NCBI RefSeq assembly: GCF_018474025.1
Contig: NZ_JAHCTA010000001.1
Coordinates: forward strand, 124,001 to 188,000
From: Alteromonas oceanisediminis
GTDB lineage: Bacteria > Pseudomonadota > Gammaproteobacteria > Enterobacterales > Alteromonadaceae
DNA: 64,000 nucleotides
Reading direction: 5' to 3'
In this document: one piece after another, positions 43,509-52,234 of the stretch
Layout of the letters: every line of letters starts with the position of its first letter
Numbering within the stretch: position 1 is the first letter of the stretch
Program-made: the position numbers and the translations under genes
The notes under the pieces: model-generated
Databases searched by the model: none
Told to the model about the DNA's origin: nothing
The model's input: the letters and a program-made list of their open reading frames with translations, nothing else

Positions 43509-45357
43509 TCGATACCCTCGGCTTATGATCGAATGTCTGATGTATATATTCACTCATATTCAGCAATGACCAAATCAACAGGCGATGATTTTTTTCACCA
43601 TTGACATGTTCATTGACAAGTCGGTGAGCCACGTCTCTATCCACAAACTCAAACACAGGCGCGTTGTCGTTTAAAAGCTGATTTTTGACAAACTGAATAC
43701 TTTCGCCTTTGAACCAACTGGCATCAGGCGCTGAGAATCCCTGCTTTCTAGCATTCGCTATTGATTTCGGCATGTATTTTTCAGCGCAAGCTCGGAGTAC
43801 TTTCTTTCCGCTCCTGTTAACCTTGGCAGCATTAATGTCAACTTTATGCTGCAGTGGACAATGCATAGCAAAATCAACTAAATCGTTGTCTAAAAAAGGA
43901 ACTCTTACTTCTAGCCCAAACGACATGCTTAGCTTGTCTTCAACATGCAGCAGACCGGGCAAAAATGTTTTAGCATCAAAGTATAAAGCGCGGTTAATTA
44001 AGTCCGTCTCAGAACTATCCTGGCTACCTTGACTATCGAAGACCTTAGAAAATATTGAGCGTAAGTCACAATCAGCGGTGTCATTAGCTATCGGTGCAAG
44101 TAGCGAATCAACAGACGCGCCCGTACATAGTCGCTCCCACTGTGAAAAATAGGCAGATTCAAAGTCTGAGAAATTTTTTAGCCCTTTTAAGGTTCGATAT
44201 CGCCAAGGGTAGCCTGCGAAAATTTCGTCCCCACCTACACCACTTAGGCAAACTTTTACAAACTTGCTTGCCAGCTTGGCGGCATATAAGTTCGGATAGC
44301 ATTGTCCAACCCTAGGCTCTTCTAAATGATAAGCAAGCTTGGATAAGCTTCTTTGCATATCACCGGCTTTCAGGACCATCTCATACTGCTCTGTCTTAAA
44401 TAAATAAGACAAGTGCTCCGCAACTTTTCGCTCATCGAACGCTTGTTCGAGACCCGTAGCGGAACTCATGTCAAACCCACATGTAAACGTCTTTAAATAG
44501 GGACATGACTCACTGGCAATTCCCGCAATCAAGCCACTATCAATTCCTCCGCTGAGAAAGCTGCCTAACTCAACATCGGAGACTAATTGACGGTTCACCG
44601 CCTGCACCAACAATCGATTGGTCTCTTCGACATACTCTTGTTTTGATGAAAAAGAGCCATCAGCTTCTGAAAAAGTGAAATCCCAATACTGACTAAAACA
44701 CGGCCTAAATACCTCATCATTTGCATTAAACTGCAGATAATAGCCGGGTTTAAGTATTTGCACTCCCTCTAACAACGTATCGTTTGTCAATATGTTCTGA
44801 AAAGTGAAATATTGTTTCAGAGATGACTTTTTTATTACTTTTTTAAAGGATGGTAATTCGAAAAAGGCTCTTTGTTCTGAACTAAAACTGAATATTCCTC
44901 GTCCAGAGTATAAATAAAGTGGCTTGATGCCGTAGCGGTCTCGGGCGAGCAGAGTGTCCCCCGTTTGTCGGTCGAAAAAGCAGAACGCAAACATACCATT
45001 GAAGCGTTTAACTGCATGGTGCCCCCAATGAATTAACGAGTAAAGAACAACCTCCGAATCGCAATTGGAGCGAAATTTGACTCCCACTCCCTCCAATTCA
45101 GCCCTCAACTCTCGGAAATTATATACTTCGCCATTGTATGTCAGAATGTAGCGACCGTCATGGCTTGACATGGGTTGATGCCCCGACGAACTCAAATCCA
45201 ATATAGTGAGCCTTCGATGGCCGAAACTGACGTTGTTCTCAGTCCAAACACCACTATCATCTGGCCCACGATGACTCATCGAATCGCGCATTCTCGCCAC
45301 GACTACCGAAGAAACGGGTTGTTTATTAAAGTTTATGACACCAACAATTGCACACAT
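43501..45357 (-). CDS. asnB: Asparagine synthase-type glutamine amidotransferase
   Basis: The 618-residue protein begins MCAIVGVI with the Cys2 glutaminase nucleophile, has the N-terminal glutaminase domain (SHRGPDDSGVW, GHRRLTILDLS, LTYNGEVYNFRELRAEL) and the C-terminal synthetase domain with PP-loop SFLSGGIDSGLIAG (near 267) and CLSGVGGDEIFAGYPWR. Enzymes of this kind in polysaccharide loci amidate uronic acid carboxyls rather than make asparagine. Start overlaps the upstream DegT gene by 1 nt (TAATG), stop overlaps the membrane protein by 8 nt. A uronamide-forming role is inferred. Confidence 0.85.
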   Translation of the reverse strand: MCAIVGVINFNKQPVSSVVVARMRDSMSHRGPDDSGVWTENNVSFGHRRLTILDLSSSGHQPMSSHDGRYILTYNGEVYNFRELRAELEGVGVKFRSNCDSEVVLYSLIHWGHHAVKRFNGMFAFCFFDRQTGDTLLARDRYGIKPLYLYSGRGIFSFSSEQRAFFELPSFKKVIKKSSLKQYFTFQNILTNDTLLEGVQILKPGYYLQFNANDEVFRPCFSQYWDFTFSEADGSFSSKQEYVEETNRLLVQAVNRQLVSDVELGSFLSGGIDSGLIAGIASESCPYLKTFTCGFDMSSATGLEQAFDERKVAEHLSYLFKTEQYEMVLKAGDMQRSLSKLAYHLEEPRVGQCYPNLYAAKLASKFVKVCLSGVGGDEIFAGYPWRYRTLKGLKNFSDFESAYFSQWERLCTGASVDSLLAPIANDTADCDLRSIFSKVFDSQGSQDSSETDLINRALYFDAKTFLPGLLHVEDKLSMSFGLEVRVPFLDNDLVDFAMHCPLQHKVDINAAKVNRSGKKVLRACAEKYMPKSIANARKQGFSAPDASWFKGESIQFVKNQLLNDNAPVFEFVDRDVAHRLVNEHVNGEKNHRLLIWSLLNMSEYIHQTFDHKPRVSNV

Positions 45358-46502
45358 TATTGTAACAAGCGCTTTATTTCGCTAGCGATGTATTTAGCGT
45401 CATCTAGTGTCATCAAATTATGCAGTGGAATTGCTAATGATTGGTCATTTAGCATTGCGGCATTTGGAAAGTTTTCTGGTTTTAAGCCAAATCGTTCTCT
45501 ATAGGCTGTTAACATGTGGACAGCATGAGTTCCTGGTCTTGTTGAAATTCCTCTCTCTTGGAGTTTTTCCATCAGCTCATTTCGTGCAATCGAAACGACT
45601 TTTGGATCAAGCGTGACAACAAAGGCCTGCCATGAATGGCCTTCGTGAAGAGGAAACACGGGCAGCTGCAGCCCAGATACGCTGCCTAATTCCTGTTTGT
45701 ATAACTTAGCGATTTCGTATCGTTGTTCAATCAAATCTGATAGCTTAGAAATTTGCACGCAACCTATCGCTCCTTGAAAATCTGTCATCCTATAGTTAAA
45801 TCCGATGCGTGCGAATTCAGGAAGAATATAGGGCTTCGGTCCGAGATGTCGTTGCTCTTCTGACATGGAGGCACCGTGATTTCGTAAGCACATCATTTTA
45901 TCAGCCAGCTCAATGTCATTCGTGGTTACCATTCCTCCTTCGCCTGTAGTCAATACTTTTCGCGGATGAAATGAAAAGGCTGCTGCATCGCCCAGCCCAC
46001 CGGCATAAACGCCATGATAACTTGCACCTGAAGCACACGCAGCATCTTCCAAAATTGCGACTGACTTTGGAACGACATTCTTTATTGCGTTCATTTCAGC
46101 ACACAGTCCGAACAAGTGCACCACGATGACAGCTTTGGTTTTGGGGGTTATTTTCAAAGCAACTTGTGCAGCATCAATGTTACAAGTTCTCGGATCTACA
46201 TCAGCGAAAACGGGTGTTGCACCGCAATGCATTACAACATTCGCGGTCGCAACCCAAGTAAATGCAGGTATAATAACTTCATCACCTTCCCCTATGCCCA
46301 GCCCTTCCAGCATCAGATGTAATCCAGTCGTACAGCTGGTTGTTGCAATTGCGCGATTTACCTGATGATATTCCGCAAAGCGACGTTCAAACTCACTGAC
46401 TTTCGGCCCAGTTGTTAACCAGCCGGAGTCAAAGCACTCTTTAGTTGCCTGCCACTCTGCATCGCCAATATGAGGTACTGCAATATCTATTTTAGTTTGC
46501 AT
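45357..46502 (-). CDS. DegT/DnrJ/EryC1-type sugar aminotransferase
   Basis: PLP enzyme that aminates a keto nucleotide sugar. The 381-residue protein shows TTSCTTGLHLMLEGLGI, EVIIPAFTWVATANVV, ILEDAACASGA (PLP Asp) and the Schiff-base Lys (near 182) in SFHPRKVLTTGEGGMVT, then GFNYRMTDFQGAIG. It overlaps the epimerase by 11 nt and AsnB by 1 nt. This is a second aminotransferase besides WlbC and PseC, so a third amino sugar may be made. Substrate not determined. Confidence 0.87.
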   Translation of the reverse strand: MQTKIDIAVPHIGDAEWQATKECFDSGWLTTGPKVSEFERRFAEYHQVNRAIATTSCTTGLHLMLEGLGIGEGDEVIIPAFTWVATANVVMHCGATPVFADVDPRTCNIDAAQVALKITPKTKAVIVVHLFGLCAEMNAIKNVVPKSVAILEDAACASGASYHGVYAGGLGDAAAFSFHPRKVLTTGEGGMVTTNDIELADKMMCLRNHGASMSEEQRHLGPKPYILPEFARIGFNYRMTDFQGAIGCVQISKLSDLIEQRYEIAKLYKQELGSVSGLQLPVFPLHEGHSWQAFVVTLDPKVVSIARNELMEKLQERGISTRPGTHAVHMLTAYRERFGLKPENFPNAAMLNDQSLAIPLHNLMTLDDAKYIASEIKRLLQ

Positions 46503-47463
46503 GTAGGCGTCTCCATTGAATCAAGTGTCGCAAACCTTGTTCAAGACTAATATCACTTCTGAATCCAAGTTCCTGAAATGCCTTTTCAGTACATCCAATT
46601 CGATTCTGAACTAAAGATCGACTATCTGATTCTGAGTATGGGCTATATTGAACCTGCAAATTACTCTCTCGTAGCATTAACAGGGTTTCGCACAGATTTC
46701 TGATGGATGTTTGGACGCCTGTTCCAACGTTATAGTAGTCATCTGCCGCTTGACTCTGCATAGCCAACACATTGCAACGCGCAACGTCTCGAACATCGAT
46801 AAAATCATACGATTGCGAACCATCTCCGTTTACTTTTGGCGGCTCTTGTGAATCAATTTTGTTTAAGACAATCGGGATAACCCCGGTGTACGCAGCCGTC
46901 TGATCCTGATGCGGGCCATACACGTTCATGTATCGGAGAGCAACGTAATTAAGACCATACCTATCGTACATAGCTCTACACATCGCTTCACATGCAATTT
47001 TTGTTGCTCCGTAAAAGTTACGGTTGTTTAAAGGATGTGTCTCTTTCATGGGAAGTTCGACAGCATCACCATACACAGATGCAGATGAGGAATACACCAA
47101 TCGTTCAACATTATTATTGACGCAGGCTTCGAGAACGTTGAACGTTCCTTGCACATTCACGTCGAAAGCGGTTCTGGGGTAATCTCGACAATGAAGCAGC
47201 CACATCGCTGCGAGCAAAAATACGCCGTGCACTCCCTTAAGCGCATCGTTTAAAACATCTGTATCTCTGATATCTCCACCGTTTTGAAACAAAGTACATC
47301 GAGGATCTAGCAAAAACGGCGCGATGTATTCTTGTTTACCTCGAGCAAAATTATCGTAAATAATAATCTCGGCCACGTCGGTTTTTAACAGCTCTTCTAC
47401 CACATGACTTCCAATAAAACCTGCGCCACCAATCACAGCTACACGTTTGCCAGATAAATTCAA
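46492..47463 (-). CDS. NAD-dependent nucleotide-sugar epimerase/dehydratase
   Basis: Extended SDR of the GalE type. The 323-residue protein has the NAD motif GGAGFIGSHVVEELL (about 12-26), SSSASVYGDA and the catalytic Tyr-x3-Lys in FYGATKIACEA, followed by RYMNVYGPHQ. I accept a TTG start at 47463 because AGGAG lies 7 nt upstream and no ATG is in frame near it. It is 22 nt after the LicD-like gene and overlaps the DegT gene. It would supply a 4-epimer or keto sugar to the aminotransferase; exact reaction unknown. Confidence 0.85.
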   Translation of the reverse strand: MNLSGKRVAVIGGAGFIGSHVVEELLKTDVAEIIIYDNFARGKQEYIAPFLLDPRCTLFQNGGDIRDTDVLNDALKGVHGVFLLAAMWLLHCRDYPRTAFDVNVQGTFNVLEACVNNNVERLVYSSSASVYGDAVELPMKETHPLNNRNFYGATKIACEAMCRAMYDRYGLNYVALRYMNVYGPHQDQTAAYTGVIPIVLNKIDSQEPPKVNGDGSQSYDFIDVRDVARCNVLAMQSQAADDYYNVGTGVQTSIRNLCETLLMLRESNLQVQYSPYSESDSRSLVQNRIGCTEKAFQELGFRSDISLEQGLRHLIQWRRLHAN

Positions 47464-47485
47464 ATCATAACTCCTATAAAAGGTT

Positions 47486-48394
47486 CTATTTAAAAACTGT
47501 TGAGTTGGTTAAATCTTGCAGCGTCCAGTTGGGGTTGGGCACTTCCCAGTGACCATAGTGCTCTCGCAGATAACCGTCTGTATCCGAAGGGATTGGATAT
47601 TTAGCATCGAGAACCTTCAAAAGTACCGTATCGGTGGTGTGGGCAGACGCCATTCTGATCCCTCTTGATGCTAAGCAGTAATCGCTGAAGCCACCGCCGC
47701 GATACTTTACGAAAAAGTCTATGGAAGGTAAATTACGCGAATCTTCACAATTTAGTTTGAAGCTGCGAACAGCGCCCGATGGAACATTGCCAAACGGCGC
47801 GTTGGTGATAGCGCTAGAGCAACTCCACTCTGTTTCTGAAATAGTCGATAAAGCGCCCAACAGTCTTTCGATACTGTTGTTAACTTTTTCAACATCTCTT
47901 GAGTCAATCGCGATATCAAGATCATCGTCCCAAGGAATAAGGGTTTTATCACGATACAAGCCAAGTAGAGTACCTGCGTCAATGTGGTGAAAGGCTGATA
48001 AAGAGCGTAAATGGTCGCAACACGTTTTAAGCAGCAATAGTGAGACTTTCACCTTTTCTGCATCAGCGCCGAAACTCATTTTTGCCTGCAGAGCGACAGG
48101 TATTCGCTTAACTCGTTTCTCAGAGATTGATAGTTCATCAATCAATTGTCGCCTGATTTGTTCGTAAAACTCACTCGCAATAAAAACCAACGCATCTTCT
48201 GACGGAAGGATTTGGGTCGGCGGATAAACGGGCAAATTCTTTAGGGTGCTCCCTTGCTTAACTAAATCATTGTCGACAAATCCAAGCACATTATACTGAT
48301 CCTTAAGGGCTTCGTATGCTTGTGCTCCTAGTACTCCTGCGCCAAAAACAAATGCATCCGCTTTGCGCAGTTCTTTTTTAGGATAAGCTGACAT
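47486..48394 (-). CDS. LicD-family transferase with N-terminal Rossmann-like domain
   Basis: LicD-type proteins transfer phosphorylcholine or related phospho-groups to glycans. The protein (302 residues from the ATG at 48394; GTG at 48406 is the alternative) has the N-terminal domain AFVFGAGVLGAQAYEAL, ALVFIASEFYEQIRRQL (about 10-100) and the LicD core (HHIDAGTLLGLYR, then TLIPWDDDLDIAID). The transferred group is unknown: no choline kinase or cytidylyltransferase of the LicA/LicC kind is in the window. It overlaps the LuxC-like gene by 17 nt. Confidence 0.78.
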   Translation of the reverse strand: MSAYPKKELRKADAFVFGAGVLGAQAYEALKDQYNVLGFVDNDLVKQGSTLKNLPVYPPTQILPSEDALVFIASEFYEQIRRQLIDELSISEKRVKRIPVALQAKMSFGADAEKVKVSLLLLKTCCDHLRSLSAFHHIDAGTLLGLYRDKTLIPWDDDLDIAIDSRDVEKVNNSIERLLGALSTISETEWSCSSAITNAPFGNVPSGAVRSFKLNCEDSRNLPSIDFFVKYRGGGFSDYCLASRGIRMASAHTTDTVLLKVLDAKYPIPSDTDGYLREHYGHWEVPNPNWTLQDLTNSTVFK

Positions 48395-49595
48395 GTCTAG
48401 ACACACTCCCCATCAAATCAAATCCATCCCACATAACGTCAAAATCAAGTGCCCTACCCAGCGGAACAACTCTATCTATTCCTTGTATCGACGGTTGCGA
48501 TATAAACTGAACTAACGTGCTTTGCTCTATGCCAGCGTAACCAATGGTTTGGAGTTTACCATCACAATACTTCACCAGCGCATCCAGCGACTCAACTTGC
48601 ACAACAACATAGGTTAGTTGCCCGTTGTGCATTGCAAGTACACCACTGTCAAACTCTGCTAAAGAGATAACCGATATCACCTTGCTCATTTGCAAACGAG
48701 CATTTCGGGTCGCTAAACACCATTGCTCCAATACTAACTGTTCGTTCTTGCGTGTGATAGAAGGCTCAGCAGACTTTGCTGCCAGTGTATTAACCCGCTC
48801 AAAAAACGCGTTCATTTTCGTGCTACTGCCAACCCAAAATATCACTTTAGGTGAGGAACACGCTTGCTGGGAATAAGGCTGCGTGTCGCGCCATAACGCA
48901 TCGGCGACTTCCGCTAGCTGCTCGTGGCTAGCGACTGCGTCCGCATGAATAAGTGCTGCGGAATAACGATCGGCGAAACTGATGTCTCTCGAACGAGGCT
49001 TGCTGGGCAGCGCTCTGATGGCAAGAACACTGACATCGCCGCCCCACAAAATACGCGCATCTGCCAATTGACTCAGCGTGGCTGACCAATGATTCGATTT
49101 ATCATAGCGCACGAAGATATTGCGCTGAGCAATATCAATAAAATCGGGCTGCTGGAGCGCATCATTGACCAGCTTAAATAGTACCTGCTGCATTGGCGTG
49201 TTCTGTGTGGCAACCCGAACAATATTGTTGTTGCCCATTAATAACCCACAGATCCAACTGTAGATAAACATGGTATCCACGTTGGCTGGCGTAAAGTGCA
49301 CCACCGTACCCAGTGCTTTTTGGATTATCCGAGTATCACGCTCATTTTTTTCAGCGTGCGACCGCATATCACTGCGGCTTCGTGTCAGTGTGCGCAGCCA
49401 AAACCCCAAAGCAACTAATTCCGGATACGCTTTCACGGTAGGCTGCAACAGTTGCTTAGCCAAGTGCTGTATAAAACTGACGGATTGTTGGCTAAACGGC
49501 GACAACGGTGTTTGCGCAGCAATAGCATGAATAGTCACAGAAGGGTCGCTATTTAACACCGATGCAGAGGGCGCGACAACCGTTATTGAACTCAT
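48378..49595 (-). CDS. LuxC-like acyl-CoA/acyl-protein reductase
   Basis: LuxC reduces a fatty acyl group carried on LuxE or CoA to the aldehyde with NADPH. The 405-residue protein has the LuxC pattern GTVVHFTPANVDTMFIYSWI (about 96-115), GLLMGNNNIVRVA, RSRDISFADRYSAALI and the catalytic-Cys region SQQACSSPKVIFWVG (Cys246). It overlaps the LuxE-like gene by 4 nt (ATGA). There are no luxA/luxB genes, so light production is not its role. In this locus an aldehyde, or acyl transfer to a sugar, is plausible. I recall LuxC/LuxE-like genes in flagellin glycosylation loci of Shewanella, but cannot check that here. Confidence 0.82.
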   Translation of the reverse strand: MSSITVVAPSASVLNSDPSVTIHAIAAQTPLSPFSQQSVSFIQHLAKQLLQPTVKAYPELVALGFWLRTLTRSRSDMRSHAEKNERDTRIIQKALGTVVHFTPANVDTMFIYSWICGLLMGNNNIVRVATQNTPMQQVLFKLVNDALQQPDFIDIAQRNIFVRYDKSNHWSATLSQLADARILWGGDVSVLAIRALPSKPRSRDISFADRYSAALIHADAVASHEQLAEVADALWRDTQPYSQQACSSPKVIFWVGSSTKMNAFFERVNTLAAKSAEPSITRKNEQLVLEQWCLATRNARLQMSKVISVISLAEFDSGVLAMHNGQLTYVVVQVESLDALVKYCDGKLQTIGYAGIEQSTLVQFISQPSIQGIDRVVPLGRALDFDVMWDGFDLMGSVSRHVSLS

Positions 49596-50743
49596 ACTGC
49601 GCCCGGCCTATATGGTTTTACTGCTGGCGCATGCGTATCACTGCAGCCGCGCATCTCGGTTTTTGGAAGTCGCCCTAAAACACTAAAGTACTTTCCCTTC
49701 CAGCCACAACGGCAATCATCTTCACCGTGCAGTACGCCTAAATCTTCAGTCAAAATACTGTGTCCGGGGTAACTCGTTGGCACGCCCGATAACACCTGTA
49801 ACAGCCCTTGTTCGCCCACACCCGCCATGCTTAGGTCAACTGGGTCACGTACAATGACATCAGCAACATGTGGTGCATGCAAATAGCCTTCACTGCACTC
49901 CATAAAAATCGAGCCAACCTGCTCAGCCATACCGTAAAAATTGTGACAGCGTTTGACCCCTGTCAGAGATTCAACGGTTTGCTTGAAAGTGGCGTTATCA
50001 ACCCTTTGCGCCTCGAGTTTCTTCCAGCCGCCACTGTGGAGTAAAACACCGTGCGGTAAATGAATAAACTTTCCGGCATGATTAAGCGCTGATAGCCAAT
50101 ATTGCCAAACCATAAACGTGAAGCCAAACAGAAGTACCGGTTGCTCAGCATATTTATCGCAAAATCCATGGATTTCTGACCAGTTGGGCGACATATCGTC
50201 ATTCAGTGCGTAGGTATGATCTCGGCCAAAAAACGCAAGCCCTTGAATGCCCGCTGCACGTGCATTGAACTTAGACGGATCGCGCACAGTGCTCGGCGCA
50301 TCAATGATCAGCATAGGCAATCGTTGCTTGCCTAGCACTTGCTGCAAAATCGCCACCAGTACTTTCGACTGACGCTGGCTGGTGGGCTTGTCTAATATAA
50401 TACGCGCTGGCGTTTGTGCTGTGGTACCTGACGACTGCAACACCTTAAACACCTGATCGGGTGAGATACTCTTTAACTCAAGCAATTTGAACAACCTGAC
50501 AGCCAGATAGACAACCGTATCACTAGGCTGGCCACCTGCCGCTTGATATGCGCCTACAATGGATTCAAATTCAGAACAGCGCAGGCTATGAAGCTGCTGT
50601 AAACCGCGCAGTATTGGCAGCAAGCGCAAATTTTTATCGGTTTGCTCTAGACCAAACACTGACTCTGCCATCAACGCATCGAAAGCAGTAAGATATTCAC
50701 TCAAAAGCAATGGATCAGAAGCTGGGATTATTGGGGTTGTCAT
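49592..50743 (-). CDS. LuxE-like acyl-protein synthetase
   Basis: LuxE activates a carboxylic acid with ATP and holds it as a thioester on a C-terminal Cys for LuxC. The protein (383 residues from ATG at 50743; two GTG codons precede it) has the nucleotide-binding stretch VLQSSGTTAQTPARI, the region NFYGMAEQVGSIFMEC, and near the C terminus LGRLPKTEMRGCSDT, where the RGCS Cys corresponds to the acyl-accepting Cys of LuxE as I remember it. It is paired with the LuxC-like gene by a 4-nt overlap, as luxC/luxE partners would be. The acid used is unknown. Confidence 0.82.
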   Translation of the reverse strand: MTTPIIPASDPLLLSEYLTAFDALMAESVFGLEQTDKNLRLLPILRGLQQLHSLRCSEFESIVGAYQAAGGQPSDTVVYLAVRLFKLLELKSISPDQVFKVLQSSGTTAQTPARIILDKPTSQRQSKVLVAILQQVLGKQRLPMLIIDAPSTVRDPSKFNARAAGIQGLAFFGRDHTYALNDDMSPNWSEIHGFCDKYAEQPVLLFGFTFMVWQYWLSALNHAGKFIHLPHGVLLHSGGWKKLEAQRVDNATFKQTVESLTGVKRCHNFYGMAEQVGSIFMECSEGYLHAPHVADVIVRDPVDLSMAGVGEQGLLQVLSGVPTSYPGHSILTEDLGVLHGEDDCRCGWKGKYFSVLGRLPKTEMRGCSDTHAPAVKPYRPGAV

Positions 50744-50797
50744 ACTCACCACTTATCTTGAGCTGCTCACTGTCTAGGTCGTCGCAGTTTGATTCAG

Positions 50798-50824
50798 CTA
50801 TCGGCTGGTACCGCATAAAGTTAA
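50798..50824 (-). promoter_or_regulatory. Candidate sigma-28 promoter before the LuxE-like gene
   Basis: Minus strand TTAA-N15-GCCGATAG: 7 of 8 bases of the FliA -10 and 3 of 4 of the -35, with exact spacing, inside the 89-nt gap after the AMP-ligase (the largest gap of the minus-strand glycan run). It would allow late flagellar expression of the LuxE/LuxC part. Confidence 0.4.
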
Positions 50825-50832
50825 ACGGCAGC

Positions 50833-52221
50833 CTAATCAAACCAGCGCATCGCCGCTGCGTAATCTTTTTTACCACTGGCCGTTAACGGTAACTCACTCA
50901 CCGGCTTAACACGAATGGCTTTTGGATGGAGTCCCGTTGTTTTTTTTAACACAGCGACAACGTCTTTGCCTATGACGGTCTCATCCTGCGATGAGCGCTC
51001 CTTGGTTGCGAGCACCACACACAGTTGACTATCATCTCCCACGCAATAGGCTGTGTAACCGTGCGCAGACAGCACCGACTCCATATGGTCAAGGTCAATA
51101 CGATACCCAAACACCTTGATAAAGCGCTTGCGGCGTCCGGTGATGAAAAAGTCTCCTTCTTCGTCGACGGTTGCCAAATCACCCGTTTTCAGCCAATCAA
51201 TTGGTTCAAAGCGAGACAATGCGCGACGAGAATCAGCATACCCCATCATCACATTTGGTCCGCGGTAGCACAGCTCACCCTCATCAATTGATAAAGTACC
51301 ACCGGGAATGGCTCGACCAATAGTACCCGGTTTGTTCATTAACGTGTTGTGATCGGCGTAACTCATTCGCGCAGTCGCCTCTGTTTGGCCATACATGACG
51401 TAAAACTGTTTGTGATGTTGGGCAGCGAACGCAGCCAAATGAGAAACTGCTTCTTCATTAAGCTTTCCGCCCGCTTGGGTTAAATATCGTAAGTGAGGCA
51501 TGTCGCGTCGTGTAAAGCGCAGTTTCAGTAGCATATCGTAGGTGTGTGGTACCCCTGCCATACTACTGATCTTAGCCGCGTCAAGCACCTGCCAAAACTC
51601 GCGCTCTACCACCGTGTAGGGCGAAAACACGATGGCAGCGCCTGCGTACAGATGCGTGTTAATCACCGACAAACCATAGGAGTAAAACAGCGGTAAGGTG
51701 CTCAGCGCCCGATCTGACGCCTGGATTGGTAAATACTCACAGATTGACTCAGCGTTGGCCTGCAAATTTGCATAACTCAACACGACATGCTTGGGCGCGC
51801 CAGTACTACCTGATGTCGGTAACAATAGCGCGACATCCGGGTGGATAGGGCTGGAAGTGTCATGCGTCACGCGAACATGATTCTGCTCGATCACGGCGTT
51901 GGGCACATAGTGTGTATACAATGCCTCGCAGTACGGGTCACTCAGTTCAGGATTAATCAACAACGCGGGCATGTTCGCTTTCAGTGCGGCCAAATAATCC
52001 ACCACACTCTCAACGGTATTGTGCATTTTAATCGCGACCAAACAACGCTGCTCAGCGGTGCGACTAGGCTGGCTAAACGTCTGTGTTAGACGATATGCAA
52101 GACTTTCCGCCTTTTGATTCAGCGTCGCGTAGTCAACCACTGTCTGTTCAAGCGCTTCAGAGTAACGGGTAGAAACCAGCGCATCTGAAGACCCGAAACC
52201 GCCAAGCTCGTTAAAGAACAT
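50833..52221 (-). CDS. AMP-dependent acyl/amino acid ligase
   Basis: Adenylates a carboxylic acid and probably loads it on the adjacent carrier protein. The protein (462 residues from ATG at 52221; longer frames would run into the SDR gene) has the P-loop LLPTSGSTGAPKHVV, MYGQTEATARMSY, TGDLATVDEEGDFFITGRRK and the catalytic Lys in LPLTASGKKDYAAAM. All adenylation core motifs are present, and the size is like carrier-protein ligases of the DltA kind. It lies 13 nt after the FabG-like gene. Substrate unknown. Confidence 0.85.
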   Translation of the reverse strand: MFFNELGGFGSSDALVSTRYSEALEQTVVDYATLNQKAESLAYRLTQTFSQPSRTAEQRCLVAIKMHNTVESVVDYLAALKANMPALLINPELSDPYCEALYTHYVPNAVIEQNHVRVTHDTSSPIHPDVALLLPTSGSTGAPKHVVLSYANLQANAESICEYLPIQASDRALSTLPLFYSYGLSVINTHLYAGAAIVFSPYTVVEREFWQVLDAAKISSMAGVPHTYDMLLKLRFTRRDMPHLRYLTQAGGKLNEEAVSHLAAFAAQHHKQFYVMYGQTEATARMSYADHNTLMNKPGTIGRAIPGGTLSIDEGELCYRGPNVMMGYADSRRALSRFEPIDWLKTGDLATVDEEGDFFITGRRKRFIKVFGYRIDLDHMESVLSAHGYTAYCVGDDSQLCVVLATKERSSQDETVIGKDVVAVLKKTTGLHPKAIRVKPVSELPLTASGKKDYAAAMRWFD

Positions 52222-52234
52222 AAGCGATGTGCAG

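Noticed and set aside
48378-50743. LuxC and LuxE homologues read as part of a bioluminescence operon
   Set aside because: No luxA, luxB, luxD or luxG type gene is present, and both lie within a sugar biosynthesis run, so light production is not supported.
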